Of a stretch of DNA of 6,730 nt, positions 1 through 6,562 are shown one piece after another. Numbering within the stretch: the stretch's first letter is position 1; each line of letters opens with the position of its first letter. Where the stretch lies: positions 1 to 6,730 of the forward strand of contig CALFNI010000593.1 in the NCBI GenBank assembly GCA_937902695.1, in the 5' to 3' direction. The position numbers and the translations under genes were made by a program. Under the pieces are notes generated by a model, which was not told where the DNA came from, made no database searches, and saw only the letters and a list, made by a program, of their open reading frames with translations. This DNA comes from an uncultured Rhodanobacteraceae bacterium. GTDB lineage: Bacteria > Pseudomonadota > Gammaproteobacteria > Xanthomonadales > Rhodanobacteraceae.

Positions 1-1
1 G

Positions 2-1357
2 CGCATGGGCGACGGCGAATCGCTGCTGCACAAGACGCTCGATCGCGCGCTGCGCGTCGCCGATCACGGGAACATCCTGACGGTCACCGGCCGCGACTAC
101 TATTTCCTGACCCGCGATGAATACGCGAACCATCCGGCCGCCGATCTCGACAAGCTGCCGTTCCTGCTCGAACCCGCCGGCCGCAACACGGCGCCGGCGG
201 TGCTGCTCGCCGCCCTCAGCGCGACCGATCGCAGCGGCGCGGACGCGACGCTGCTGATCCTGCCGGCCGATCATCTCATCCGCGACATCGATGCGTTCGT
301 CGCCGACGTCGCGCGCGCCGCCGCGCTGGCGCGCGACGGCTGGCTCGTCACGTTCGGCATCCGGCCGACACATCCGGAAACCGGCTTCGGCTACATACGC
401 ATGGGTGCGGCGATCGAAGGCCGCGAGGGACGTGCGGTCGGTGCTTTCGTCGAAAAGCCGAACCGCGAGACGGCCGAGAGCTACGTCGCGTCGGGCGATT
501 ATGTCTGGAACTCCGGCATGTTCTGCTTTCGTGCCGACACGCTGCTCGGCATCGCGGCGGACGTCTGTCCCGACGTGCTCGCGGCGGCGCGCGTGTGCTA
601 TGCGAGCGCGCTCAATCACGAAAGCCCGGTCGAGTTCGCCCGCGATGCGTTCCTCGCGCAGCCCGACATCTCGATCGACTACGCGATCATGGAGCGCGCG
701 CCGCGCGTCGCGGTCGTGCCCGCGTCGTTCGACTGGAGCGACATCGGCTCGTGGAAGGCGATGAGCGATCTCGAAGCCGAGGCCGACGGCGCCGGCAACC
801 GCGTGCGCGGGCAGGCGATCGTCGTCGAGAGCCAGAACTGCTACATCCAGTCCGACACGCGCATCGTGGCGGCGGTGGGCGTCAAGGATCTCGTCATCGT
901 CGATACCGGCGATGCGGTGCTCGTCGCCGATCGCGATCGCGCGCAGCAGGTCAAGCTCGTCGTCGAGCGCCTGCGCGCCGAGAATCACGATGCGGCTTCG
1001 TTCCACAAGACCGTGTACCGGCCGTGGGGCAGCTTCACGGTGCTCGAGGATGCGACCGACTGCAAGGTGAAACGCCTCGTCGTCAAGCCGGGCCACGTGC
1101 TGTCGCTGCAACTGCACCATCGCCGCAGCGAGCACTGGACCGTCGTCGACGGCACCGCGAAGGTGCGCATCGGCGAAGAGGAGATGCTGCTCGGCCGCAA
1201 CGAATCGGCCTATATCCCGATGAATACGGTGCACCGGCTCGAGAATCCGACCGATCGCGACGTGCACCTGATCGAGGTGCAGTGCGGCGACTATTTCGGC
1301 GAAGACGACATCGTGCGCCTCGAGGATCGCTACGGGCGCGTGCCGGCGAAGAGCTGA
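2..1357 (+). CDS. manC: Mannose-1-phosphate guanylyltransferase / mannose-6-phosphate isomerase, 5'-truncated
   Basis: Bifunctional cytosolic enzyme of GDP-mannose synthesis: it isomerises fructose-6-phosphate to mannose-6-phosphate and joins mannose-1-phosphate to GMP from GTP, feeding exopolysaccharide, LPS and GDP-deoxysugar pathways. The nucleotidyltransferase domain shows PADHLI, FVEKPN (446-463) and VWNSGMF. The C-terminal type II isomerase cupin starts near YRPWGSF. It keeps the likely metal ligands Gln (1109-1111), His (1115-1117) and Glu (1130-1132), plus the later His of NTVHRLENP. The frame is open to the window edge. The ATG at position 5 is almost certainly internal, because family members begin about 25-30 residues earlier with the GGxGxRLWPxSR nucleotide-binding loop, absent here. 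The usual HHHR(A/S)EHW motif reads HHRRSEHW; the changed residue is not a predicted ligand. AlgA and XanB are names for the same family, so the symbol is generic. Its neighbours are functionally unrelated and separated by repeats. Confidence 0.93.
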   Translation, partial: RMGDGESLLHKTLDRALRVADHGNILTVTGRDYYFLTRDEYANHPAADLDKLPFLLEPAGRNTAPAVLLAALSATDRSGADATLLILPADHLIRDIDAFVADVARAAALARDGWLVTFGIRPTHPETGFGYIRMGAAIEGREGRAVGAFVEKPNRETAESYVASGDYVWNSGMFCFRADTLLGIAADVCPDVLAAARVCYASALNHESPVEFARDAFLAQPDISIDYAIMERAPRVAVVPASFDWSDIGSWKAMSDLEAEADGAGNRVRGQAIVVESQNCYIQSDTRIVAAVGVKDLVIVDTGDAVLVADRDRAQQVKLVVERLRAENHDAASFHKTVYRPWGSFTVLEDATDCKVKRLVVKPGHVLSLQLHHRRSEHWTVVDGTAKVRIGEEEMLLGRNESAYIPMNTVHRLENPTDRDVHLIEVQCGDYFGEDDIVRLEDRYGRVPAKS

Positions 1358-1370
1358 CCAGCCACGCTGC

Positions 1371-1469
1371 CGTCATTCCGGCGAAAGCCGGAATCCATTT
1401 TGATTTTTTTGCTTCCGGTCGCGAGCATCAGCAGAATCGAAATGGATCCCGGCCTTCGCCGGGATCACG
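1371..1469. repeat. Inverted pair of REP-type palindromes (BIME-like)
   Basis: Two 35-bp units face each other. The left unit (1371-1405, plus) has a perfect 8-bp stem, ATTCCGGC at 1375-1382 and GCCGGAAT at 1387-1394, closed by a GAAA loop and followed by ATCCATTTTGATT. The right unit (1469-1435, minus) has a perfect 9-bp stem, 1445-1453 with 1458-1466, and ends in ATCCATTTCGATT. The units match at 30 of 35 positions, and two of the five differences form one compensatory pair (T-A to C-G). The same family occurs at 6422-6496. A run of seven T (1404-1410) begins nine bases after the left stem, so this is not a textbook intrinsic terminator, though the hairpins could still block or stabilise the manC transcript end. 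This pair fills most of the 127-bp gap before the peptidase gene. Confidence 0.85.
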
Positions 1470-1474
1470 AGGGG
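1469..1474 (+). promoter_or_regulatory. Ribosome binding site of the S9 peptidase, abutting the REP hairpin
   Basis: GAGGGG lies 10 bases before the ATG at 1485 and supports that start. It begins three bases after the right REP stem ends (1466), so a folded hairpin would sit directly against the ribosome landing site. Confidence 0.55.
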
Positions 1475-1484
1475 TGGGTCGCCG

Positions 1485-3485
1485 ATGCATGTCGAGCGCG
1501 TTCTTCTTGCATTCTTCTGTACCGTCGTTGCGATGTCCGTCGCGGCCGAAGTCCCGGTCACGGACTTCGCGAGGCACGAGCAGTTCCGCAACGTCAAGAT
1601 CTCGCCCGACGGCGACTACCTTGCCGCCAGCGCCGTCGTCGACGGCAAGACGATCCTCTCGCTGATCCGCCTCGAGGACATGAAGGGCGTGAACCTGCGC
1701 CCGCGCGCCGACAGCGAGCTTGCCGAGTTCTGGTGGGTGGCGCCGCATCGCGTCATGTACACGGTCGGCGAAAGCACCGGCGAGCTCGAGGCGCCGGTCG
1801 CGACCGGCGAGCTCTATGCGGTGAATGCCGACGGCACCGGCGCCGCGCTGATCTTCGGCAGCCGCATGGGCGGGCAAGGCGCGACGCATATCCAGCACGG
1901 CACGCAGAAGATCGCCTATGGCGCGCTGATCGACGAGCTGCCCGCCGATCCGAAGGGCGCGCTGATCGCGTCGTATCCCGTGAACGGCGCGAATCTCGGC
2001 TACACGCGCTCGAGCCCGAACGGCGTTTTTCCGGAAGCGCTGCGCATTGACATCTTCAATGGCGCGACGACGCCGGTGACGGTCTCGCCGCTCCGCAACG
2101 CGCAGTTCCTGACCGACAATGACCACGTCGTGCGCTTCGCGTACGGCAACGACGTCGACCAGGCGATGAAGGTCTGGTACCGCGCCGGCGACGGCAAGGA
2201 CTGGGAGCTCGTCTTCGACGAGAACAAGGACAACATCCGCGTCACGCCGCTCGCATTCGATCGCACGGACAAATCAGTCTATTTCGCTTGCGGCGGCGAT
2301 CATGGCAAGGGCGGCGTCTGCCGCTGGGACATCGCATCGCAAAAGCTCGGCACGTTATGGAGCGGCATCGAGTCCGGCGCCACCGGTCTCGTGCGCACGT
2401 TCGATGACAAGGATGCGTTCGCGATCGCCTCGATGCCGGGCCGCAGCGCGATGACGCTGATCGACAGGAGCGCGCCGGAAGCAAAGCTGCTCGTGTCGCT
2501 GATGCAGCAGTTCCCGAGCCAGAGCGTCTCGTTCACGAGCTACGCGTCCAACGGCAGCAAGGCCGTCGTGCGGATCGAGAGCGACACGAATCCCGGCGAG
2601 TTCTATCTTTACGACGGAGCGTCGCGCAAGCTCACCTTCCTGCTCGGGCGCCGGCCGTGGATCAAGGCCGCCGATATGGCGCCGATGGAGCCGATCTCGT
2701 TGAAGGCGCGCGACGGCCTGACGCTGCACGGGTACCTGACGCGGCCGCCCGGCAAGGCCGACGCGAAGAATCTTCCGATGGTCGTTTTCGTGCACGGCGG
2801 CCCGTACTTCGTGCGCGATCGCTGGGGTTTCGATCCGTACGTGCAGTCGCTCGCGAGCCACGGCTACGCGGTGCTGCAGGTCAACTTCCGCGGCTCGGGC
2901 GACTACGGGCTCGCATTCGTGCACGCCGGGTTCCGCCAGTGGGGCGGCGCGATGCAGGACGACGTCACCGACGCGACGAAGTGGGCCGTCGCCGAAGGCA
3001 TCGCCGATCCAAAGCGCCTTTGCATCTACGGCGCCAGCTACGGCGGTTACGCCGCGCTCGAGGGCGCGGTGAAGGAGCCCGACCTCTATCGCTGCGCGAT
3101 CGGCTACGTCGGCGTCTACGATCTTCGCCTCATGTCGACGCGCGGCGACATCCCGCAATCGGTCTTCGGCGAGAACTATCTCAAGATGGTGCTCGGCACG
3201 GACGAAGCCGATCTCTGGAACCGCTCGCCGATCGCGCATCTCGACCAGCTGAAGGCAAAGGTCATGCTGATCGTCGGCGGCGCCGACGTGCGCGTGCCGC
3301 CGGTGCAGGGCGAGAACCTGCACAACGCGCTCGACAAGGCGCACGTCCCGCACGAGTGGCTCTACCAGCGCACCGAGGGCCACGGCTTCTACGACGAGAA
3401 GAACATCGCCGACCTCTTGACCCGCGTCGACGCGTTCCTCGACCGCAACATCGGCAACACGTCCGGCTCCGGCGCGGCGCCCTGA
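1485..3485 (+). CDS. Exported S9-family serine peptidase (prolyl oligopeptidase / acylaminoacyl-peptidase type)
   Basis: A 666-residue serine peptidase expected to cleave short peptides in the periplasm or outside the cell. Residues 1-21 form a signal peptide (Arg5, hydrophobic core, VAA cleavage site before Glu22) with no lipobox. Residues about 30-400 should be the beta-propeller that limits access to small substrates; PDGDYLAAS and SPNGVFPEA look like blade repeats. The C-terminal alpha/beta hydrolase domain (about 415-655) has the oxyanion motif HGGP (437-440), nucleophile Ser518 in GASYGGYA, Asp601 in GGADVRVP and His633 in EGHGFYDE, so the triad is complete. Length is normal for the family. 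Exact specificity (dipeptidyl, acylaminoacyl or oligopeptidase) cannot be read from sequence. The OPT transporter gene follows after 105 bp on the same strand, which suggests a role in peptide nutrition. Confidence 0.92.
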   Translation: MHVERVLLAFFCTVVAMSVAAEVPVTDFARHEQFRNVKISPDGDYLAASAVVDGKTILSLIRLEDMKGVNLRPRADSELAEFWWVAPHRVMYTVGESTGELEAPVATGELYAVNADGTGAALIFGSRMGGQGATHIQHGTQKIAYGALIDELPADPKGALIASYPVNGANLGYTRSSPNGVFPEALRIDIFNGATTPVTVSPLRNAQFLTDNDHVVRFAYGNDVDQAMKVWYRAGDGKDWELVFDENKDNIRVTPLAFDRTDKSVYFACGGDHGKGGVCRWDIASQKLGTLWSGIESGATGLVRTFDDKDAFAIASMPGRSAMTLIDRSAPEAKLLVSLMQQFPSQSVSFTSYASNGSKAVVRIESDTNPGEFYLYDGASRKLTFLLGRRPWIKAADMAPMEPISLKARDGLTLHGYLTRPPGKADAKNLPMVVFVHGGPYFVRDRWGFDPYVQSLASHGYAVLQVNFRGSGDYGLAFVHAGFRQWGGAMQDDVTDATKWAVAEGIADPKRLCIYGASYGGYAALEGAVKEPDLYRCAIGYVGVYDLRLMSTRGDIPQSVFGENYLKMVLGTDEADLWNRSPIAHLDQLKAKVMLIVGGADVRVPPVQGENLHNALDKAHVPHEWLYQRTEGHGFYDEKNIADLLTRVDAFLDRNIGNTSGSGAAP

Positions 3486-3539
3486 CCGTTTCTCGCGGGA
3501 GGGACGGCCTGGGGCGGTGGCGTTCGCGCGTCCGTCCGT

Positions 3540-3545
3540 TACTAT
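3540..3545 (+). promoter_or_regulatory. Possible -10 element upstream of the OPT gene
   Basis: TACTAT matches the sigma-70 -10 consensus at four of six positions and is an AT-rich island in a very GC-rich gap (3486-3590). No good -35 hexamer lies 16-18 bases upstream. If real, the OPT gene would have its own promoter and a leader of roughly 40 bases; otherwise it depends on read-through from the peptidase gene. This is a weak call. Confidence 0.25.
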
Positions 3546-3577
3546 GCGGCGTCCGCATTCGCCGGGCCTGCCGAATC

Positions 3578-3582
3578 AGGGG
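3578..3582 (+). promoter_or_regulatory. Ribosome binding site of the OPT transporter
   Basis: AGGGG sits 8 bases before the ATG at 3591. It fits the start that gives the family-typical N-terminus, in which the first helix begins near SIRAIVLSAVL. Confidence 0.55.
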
Positions 3583-3590
3583 TTGACGAG

Positions 3591-5522
3591 ATGTCCGAAG
3601 CCACGCCGCAATTGAGTATCCGCGCAATCGTGCTCTCCGCGGTGCTCGCCGCGATCCTCGCGGCCGCGAACGCCTATCTCGGCCTCTTCGCCGGCCTCAC
3701 GATCGCGACTGCGATTCCGGCGGCGGTGGTCTCGATGGCGGTGCTGCGCCTCCTCGGCGGCGGCACGATCCTCGAGAACAACATCGTGCAGACCGGCGCG
3801 TCGGCGGGCTCCTCGATCGCGGCCGGCGTGATCTTCACGATCCCGGCGCTGATCATCCTCAACTACTGGCACGACTTTCTTTACTCGTGGGTGCTTGCGA
3901 TCGCCGGCCTCGGCGGCCTGCTCGGCGTACTCTTCTCGGTGCCGCTGCGCCGCTCGATGATCGTCGAGGATCCGCTGCCGTTCCCGGAAGGAAAGGCGGC
4001 CGCCGAGGTGCTCAAGGCCGGCGAGAATCCCGGCCCCGGCGTCAAGATCCTGGCCAAGGCCGCGGCGATCGGCGCGATCGTCAAGCTCGCTGCCGAAAGC
4101 GGCATGCGCATCATCCCGGACAACGCGATCGGCGGCGGCTTCATCGGCAAGTATCTCGGCTACATGGGCACGAACCTCTCGCCGGCGCTGCTCGGCGTCG
4201 GCTACATCATCGGCCTCAACGTCGGCATCGTCGTCGTCTCGGGCTCGATCCTCTCGTTCAACATCGCGATCCCGATCTACCACGCGTTCTTCCTCGATTC
4301 CGATCCCGCGCTCGCCGCGCGCGTCGCGGCGGCGGGCGGCGACGCCGTCGCGATCGCCGGCATGATCTGGTCTGCGAAGATCCGCTATCTCGGCGTCGGC
4401 TCGATGCTGATCGGCGGCGTCTGGACGCTGTTCTCGCTGCGCAAGTCGCTGATCTCGGGCATCCGCAGCGGCCTCAATGCCGCGCGGCAGTCGGGCGGCG
4501 AAGCGATCAAGGAAACCGAGCGCGATCCGCCGATGAAGTGGATGCTGATCGCGCTCGTCGCGTTCGTGATACCGCTGGCGCTGCTGTACCAGGCGATCGT
4601 GCACCAGTGGCTGGTCAGCATTCCGATGACGATCATCATGATCGTCGCCGGGTTCCTGTTCGTCTCGGTGTCGGCGTATCTCGCGGGCCTGGTCGGCTCG
4701 TCGAACAACCCGGTGTCGGGCATCACGATCGCGACGATCCTGTTCGCTTCGCTCGTGCTCGTGCTGCTGCTCGGGCGCGACTCGCCGATCGGCGCGGTCG
4801 CCGCGATCATGATCGGCGCGGTCGTCTGCTGCGCAGCGGCGGTCGGCGGCGACAACCTGCAGGATCTCAAGGCCGGCTATCTCGTCGGCGCGACGCCGTG
4901 GAAGCAGCAGCTGATGCTGATGATCGGCGCATTCTCGTGCGCGCTGATCATGGCGCCGGTGCTGAACCTGCTCGCGGCCGCGTTCGGCATCGGCCCGCCG
5001 ACGCCCGAGCATCCGCATTCGCTTCTCGCGCCGCAGGCGACGCTGATGGCGTCGGTCGCCAAAGGCATGTTCGGCGGCGAGCTGCCGTGGCCGATGATCG
5101 GGATCGGTGCCGTCATCGGAGCGGCGACGATCGCGCTCGACGAGTGGCTCAAGCACCGCGGCTCGACGTTCCGCGTGCCCGTGCTGGCGGCAGCGATCGG
5201 CATCTACCTGCCGCTCGAGCTGATGGTGCCGATCTTCCTCGGCAGCCTGCTGTCGTATTTCGTCGAGAAAAGGCTCGGCATCGTCGGCGCGGACGAGAAG
5301 ACCCGGGAGCACGCGCATCGCCCGGGCACGCTGTTCTCGGCGGGGCTCATCACCGGCGAGGCGCTCACCGGCATCCTGATCGCGATTCCGATCGTCGTGT
5401 CGGGCCGCGCGGACGTGCTCGCGCTGCCGGACTCGCTGCACTTCGGCCAGCTGGTCGGGCTCGCGGTGCTGTGCGTCGTCGGCTATCTGCTGTACCGGAG
5501 CGGCGCCAAGCCGAAGATGTAA
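3591..5522 (+). CDS. OPT-superfamily oligopeptide (or metal-chelate) transporter
   Basis: A 643-residue inner-membrane protein with a dozen or more predicted transmembrane segments, starting with residues 10-50, whose ANAYLGLFAGLT is typical of bacterial OPT proteins. Other family landmarks are ILENNIVQT near 61-68, PFPEGKAAAEVLKAGE from 130, the NNPVSG signature at 372-377, GDNLQDLKAGYLVGATPWK from 420, and FRVPVLAAAIGIYLPLEL in the C-terminal half. OPT carriers are secondary transporters, generally cation-coupled, that import oligopeptides; the yellow-stripe branch moves metal-siderophore or metal-nicotianamine complexes. Substrate cannot be deduced here. The preceding secreted peptidase favours peptides, while the following IroE-like esterase leaves a metal-chelate substrate possible. 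The esterase start codon lies 31 bp after the stop, indicating co-transcription. No truncation or frame break is seen. Confidence 0.92.
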   Translation: MSEATPQLSIRAIVLSAVLAAILAAANAYLGLFAGLTIATAIPAAVVSMAVLRLLGGGTILENNIVQTGASAGSSIAAGVIFTIPALIILNYWHDFLYSWVLAIAGLGGLLGVLFSVPLRRSMIVEDPLPFPEGKAAAEVLKAGENPGPGVKILAKAAAIGAIVKLAAESGMRIIPDNAIGGGFIGKYLGYMGTNLSPALLGVGYIIGLNVGIVVVSGSILSFNIAIPIYHAFFLDSDPALAARVAAAGGDAVAIAGMIWSAKIRYLGVGSMLIGGVWTLFSLRKSLISGIRSGLNAARQSGGEAIKETERDPPMKWMLIALVAFVIPLALLYQAIVHQWLVSIPMTIIMIVAGFLFVSVSAYLAGLVGSSNNPVSGITIATILFASLVLVLLLGRDSPIGAVAAIMIGAVVCCAAAVGGDNLQDLKAGYLVGATPWKQQLMLMIGAFSCALIMAPVLNLLAAAFGIGPPTPEHPHSLLAPQATLMASVAKGMFGGELPWPMIGIGAVIGAATIALDEWLKHRGSTFRVPVLAAAIGIYLPLELMVPIFLGSLLSYFVEKRLGIVGADEKTREHAHRPGTLFSAGLITGEALTGILIAIPIVVSGRADVLALPDSLHFGQLVGLAVLCVVGYLLYRSGAKPKM

Positions 5523-5541
5523 GGCATCAGCCACCGTGCCC

Positions 5542-5546
5542 GGGGG
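5542..5546 (+). promoter_or_regulatory. Ribosome binding site that decides the esterase start
   Basis: GGGGG followed by A lies 7 bases before the ATG at 5554. An upstream in-frame GTG at 5536 has only AAGG at 11 bases spacing and would put MPGGRR in front of the signal peptide. The ATG at 5554 is therefore preferred. Confidence 0.55.
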
Positions 5547-5553
5547 ACGCCGA

Positions 5554-6411
5554 ATGATCGCAACACGCCATCTGCTGCCGGCCGTTCTCTGCGGCCTCGT
5601 CACCATCGCGGCGCCGTCATCGCACGCCGCACCCGCGGCGAACGCGTCCGCCGCGCAGCCGCTCGTCATCGGCGAGACCTTCACGCTCGATTCGAAGGTG
5701 CTCGCCGAGACGCGGCGCATCAACGTGTATCTGCCGGCGGGCTACGCGAAATCCGATGCGGCCCTGCCGGTGCTCTATATGCCGGACGGCGGCATGGCCG
5801 AGGATTTCCTGCATGTCGCCGGTCTCGTGCAGGTGTCGGTCGGCAACCAGACGATGCGGCCGTTCATCCTGGTCGGCATCGAGAATACCGAGCGCCGCCG
5901 CGACATGACGGGCCCGACCGAGAACGCGAAGGACAAGACGATCGCGCCGCACGTCGGCGGCTCGGCGGCATTCCGCAAGTTCATCCGCGACGAGCTGATG
6001 CCCGAGGTCAAGCGCCGCTATCGTGTCACCGACGAGAATGCGATCGTCGGCGAATCGCTCGCCGGCCTCTTCGTCGTCGAGACATTCTTCTACGAGCCCG
6101 ACCTCTTCGACATCTACATCGCGATCGATCCGAGCCTCTGGTGGAACGATCACAAGCTCGTCGACGGTGCGGCCGCCTCGCTGTACGCGCGGCCGCGGCT
6201 GGCGAAATCGCTGTTCCTCGCGAGCAGCAGCGAGTTCATCGGCGACGTCGATCAGACGAAGGTGCTCGCCGATATCCTCAAGGCCGACGCGCCCGCCGGC
6301 GTGCGCTGGCATTACGAACCGATGCCCGAGGAGAAGCACGGCACGATCTATCATCCCGCCGCGCTGAAGGCGTTTCGAATGATGCTCGCGCCGAAGCCGG
6401 CTGCGAAATAG
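5554..6411 (+). CDS. Exported alpha/beta hydrolase, esterase-D / IroE-like family
   Basis: A 285-residue secreted hydrolase. Residues 1-25 are a signal peptide (Arg5, hydrophobic stretch, cleavage after SHA), so it should act in the periplasm or outside. The mature part shows INVYLPAGY and PVLYMPDGGMAEDFLHV, typical of the putative-esterase family (Pfam PF00756, COG2819), then Ser168 in the nucleophile elbow GESLAG and a likely catalytic His262 in EKHGTIYHP. I could not assign the acid residue securely. IroE, which cuts enterobactin-type siderophores, is a distant relative, but many members have unknown ester substrates, so a siderophore role is only a possibility. The gene follows the OPT gene by 31 bp and is probably in the same transcript. 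Its 3' end runs into a REP pair and converges with a minus-strand membrane protein gene. Confidence 0.85.
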   Translation: MIATRHLLPAVLCGLVTIAAPSSHAAPAANASAAQPLVIGETFTLDSKVLAETRRINVYLPAGYAKSDAALPVLYMPDGGMAEDFLHVAGLVQVSVGNQTMRPFILVGIENTERRRDMTGPTENAKDKTIAPHVGGSAAFRKFIRDELMPEVKRRYRVTDENAIVGESLAGLFVVETFFYEPDLFDIYIAIDPSLWWNDHKLVDGAAASLYARPRLAKSLFLASSSEFIGDVDQTKVLADILKADAPAGVRWHYEPMPEEKHGTIYHPAALKAFRMMLAPKPAAK

Positions 6412-6421
6412 CCCCGAACGC

Positions 6422-6496
6422 CGTCGTTCCCGCGAAGGCGGGAATCCATTTTGACATGCAAAACGACAGTGGATTCCCGCTTTCGCGGGAATGACG
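6422..6496. repeat. Second inverted pair of REP-type palindromes between convergent genes
   Basis: The left unit has a 7-bp stem, TTCCCGC at 6427-6433 and GCGGGAA at 6438-6444, with a GAAG loop and the tail ATCCATTTTGA, the same tail as the left unit at 1371-1405. The right unit, on the opposite strand, has a perfect 8-bp stem, ATTCCCGC at 6473-6480 and GCGGGAAT at 6485-6492, with a TTTC loop. Both stems carry CCCGC/GCGGG where the 1371-1469 pair has CCGGC/GCCGG, so pairing is kept by double changes. The pair starts 10 bases after the esterase stop and lies between two converging genes, a common place for REP elements to act as transcript-end barriers. There is no U-tract. Confidence 0.85.
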
Positions 6497-6549
6497 ACGA
6501 TCGCGCGAATGACCGCGGTTGCGGCAATGACGGCTTTCGCGGGAACGAC
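6490..6549. repeat. Degenerate 18-bp tandem repeat derived from a REP arm
   Basis: AATGAC recurs at exactly 18-bp spacing at 6490, 6508 and 6526, and AACGAC follows at 6544. The unit at 6526-6543 (AATGAC then GGCTTTCGCGGG) shares GCTTTCGCGGGAA with the right REP unit at 6479-6491. The middle units have diverged in their second half. It appears to be a REP half-arm that was tandemly copied and then decayed. It does not code for a recognisable protein and ends about 14 bases before the converging gene's stop codon. Confidence 0.6.
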
Positions 6550-6562
6550 GGTGTGGGGGCGA

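Noticed and set aside
1375..1410. Intrinsic terminator for manC
   Set aside because: The hairpin is strong but the T-run starts nine bases after the stem, too far for a standard Rho-independent terminator; the hairpin is better explained as a REP unit.
1400..1428. TTGATT (1400-1405) with GAGCAT (1423-1428) as a promoter for the peptidase
   Set aside because: Spacing is 17 bp but the -10 matches the consensus at only three of six positions, and the -35 belongs to the conserved REP tail.
1371..1469. CRISPR-like repeats or a small MITE
   Set aside because: There are only two inverted copies with no regular spacers, and I saw no target-site duplication at the ends. The REP description fits better.
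595..1665. A 356-codon plus-strand frame overlapping manC and the peptidase start
   Set aside because: It is Arg-rich and runs through the REP pair. The manC and peptidase frames have intact family motifs across the same bases.
2355..3383. A 342-codon open frame antisense to the peptidase gene
   Set aside because: It overlaps the conserved hydrolase domain, and its Arg/Ala/Val/His-rich translation has no motif or plausible start context; it is a shadow of GC-rich codon use.
5536..5553. GTG at 5536 as the esterase start
   Set aside because: It would add MPGGRR before the signal peptide and has a poorer ribosome binding site than the ATG at 5554.
3576..5723. A 715-codon open frame antisense to the OPT gene
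   Set aside because: Its translation is a low-complexity mix of Arg, Asp, Glu, His and Ala, with no domains, which is what a GC-rich gene gives in its antisense frame. The plus-strand OPT reading is clearly real.
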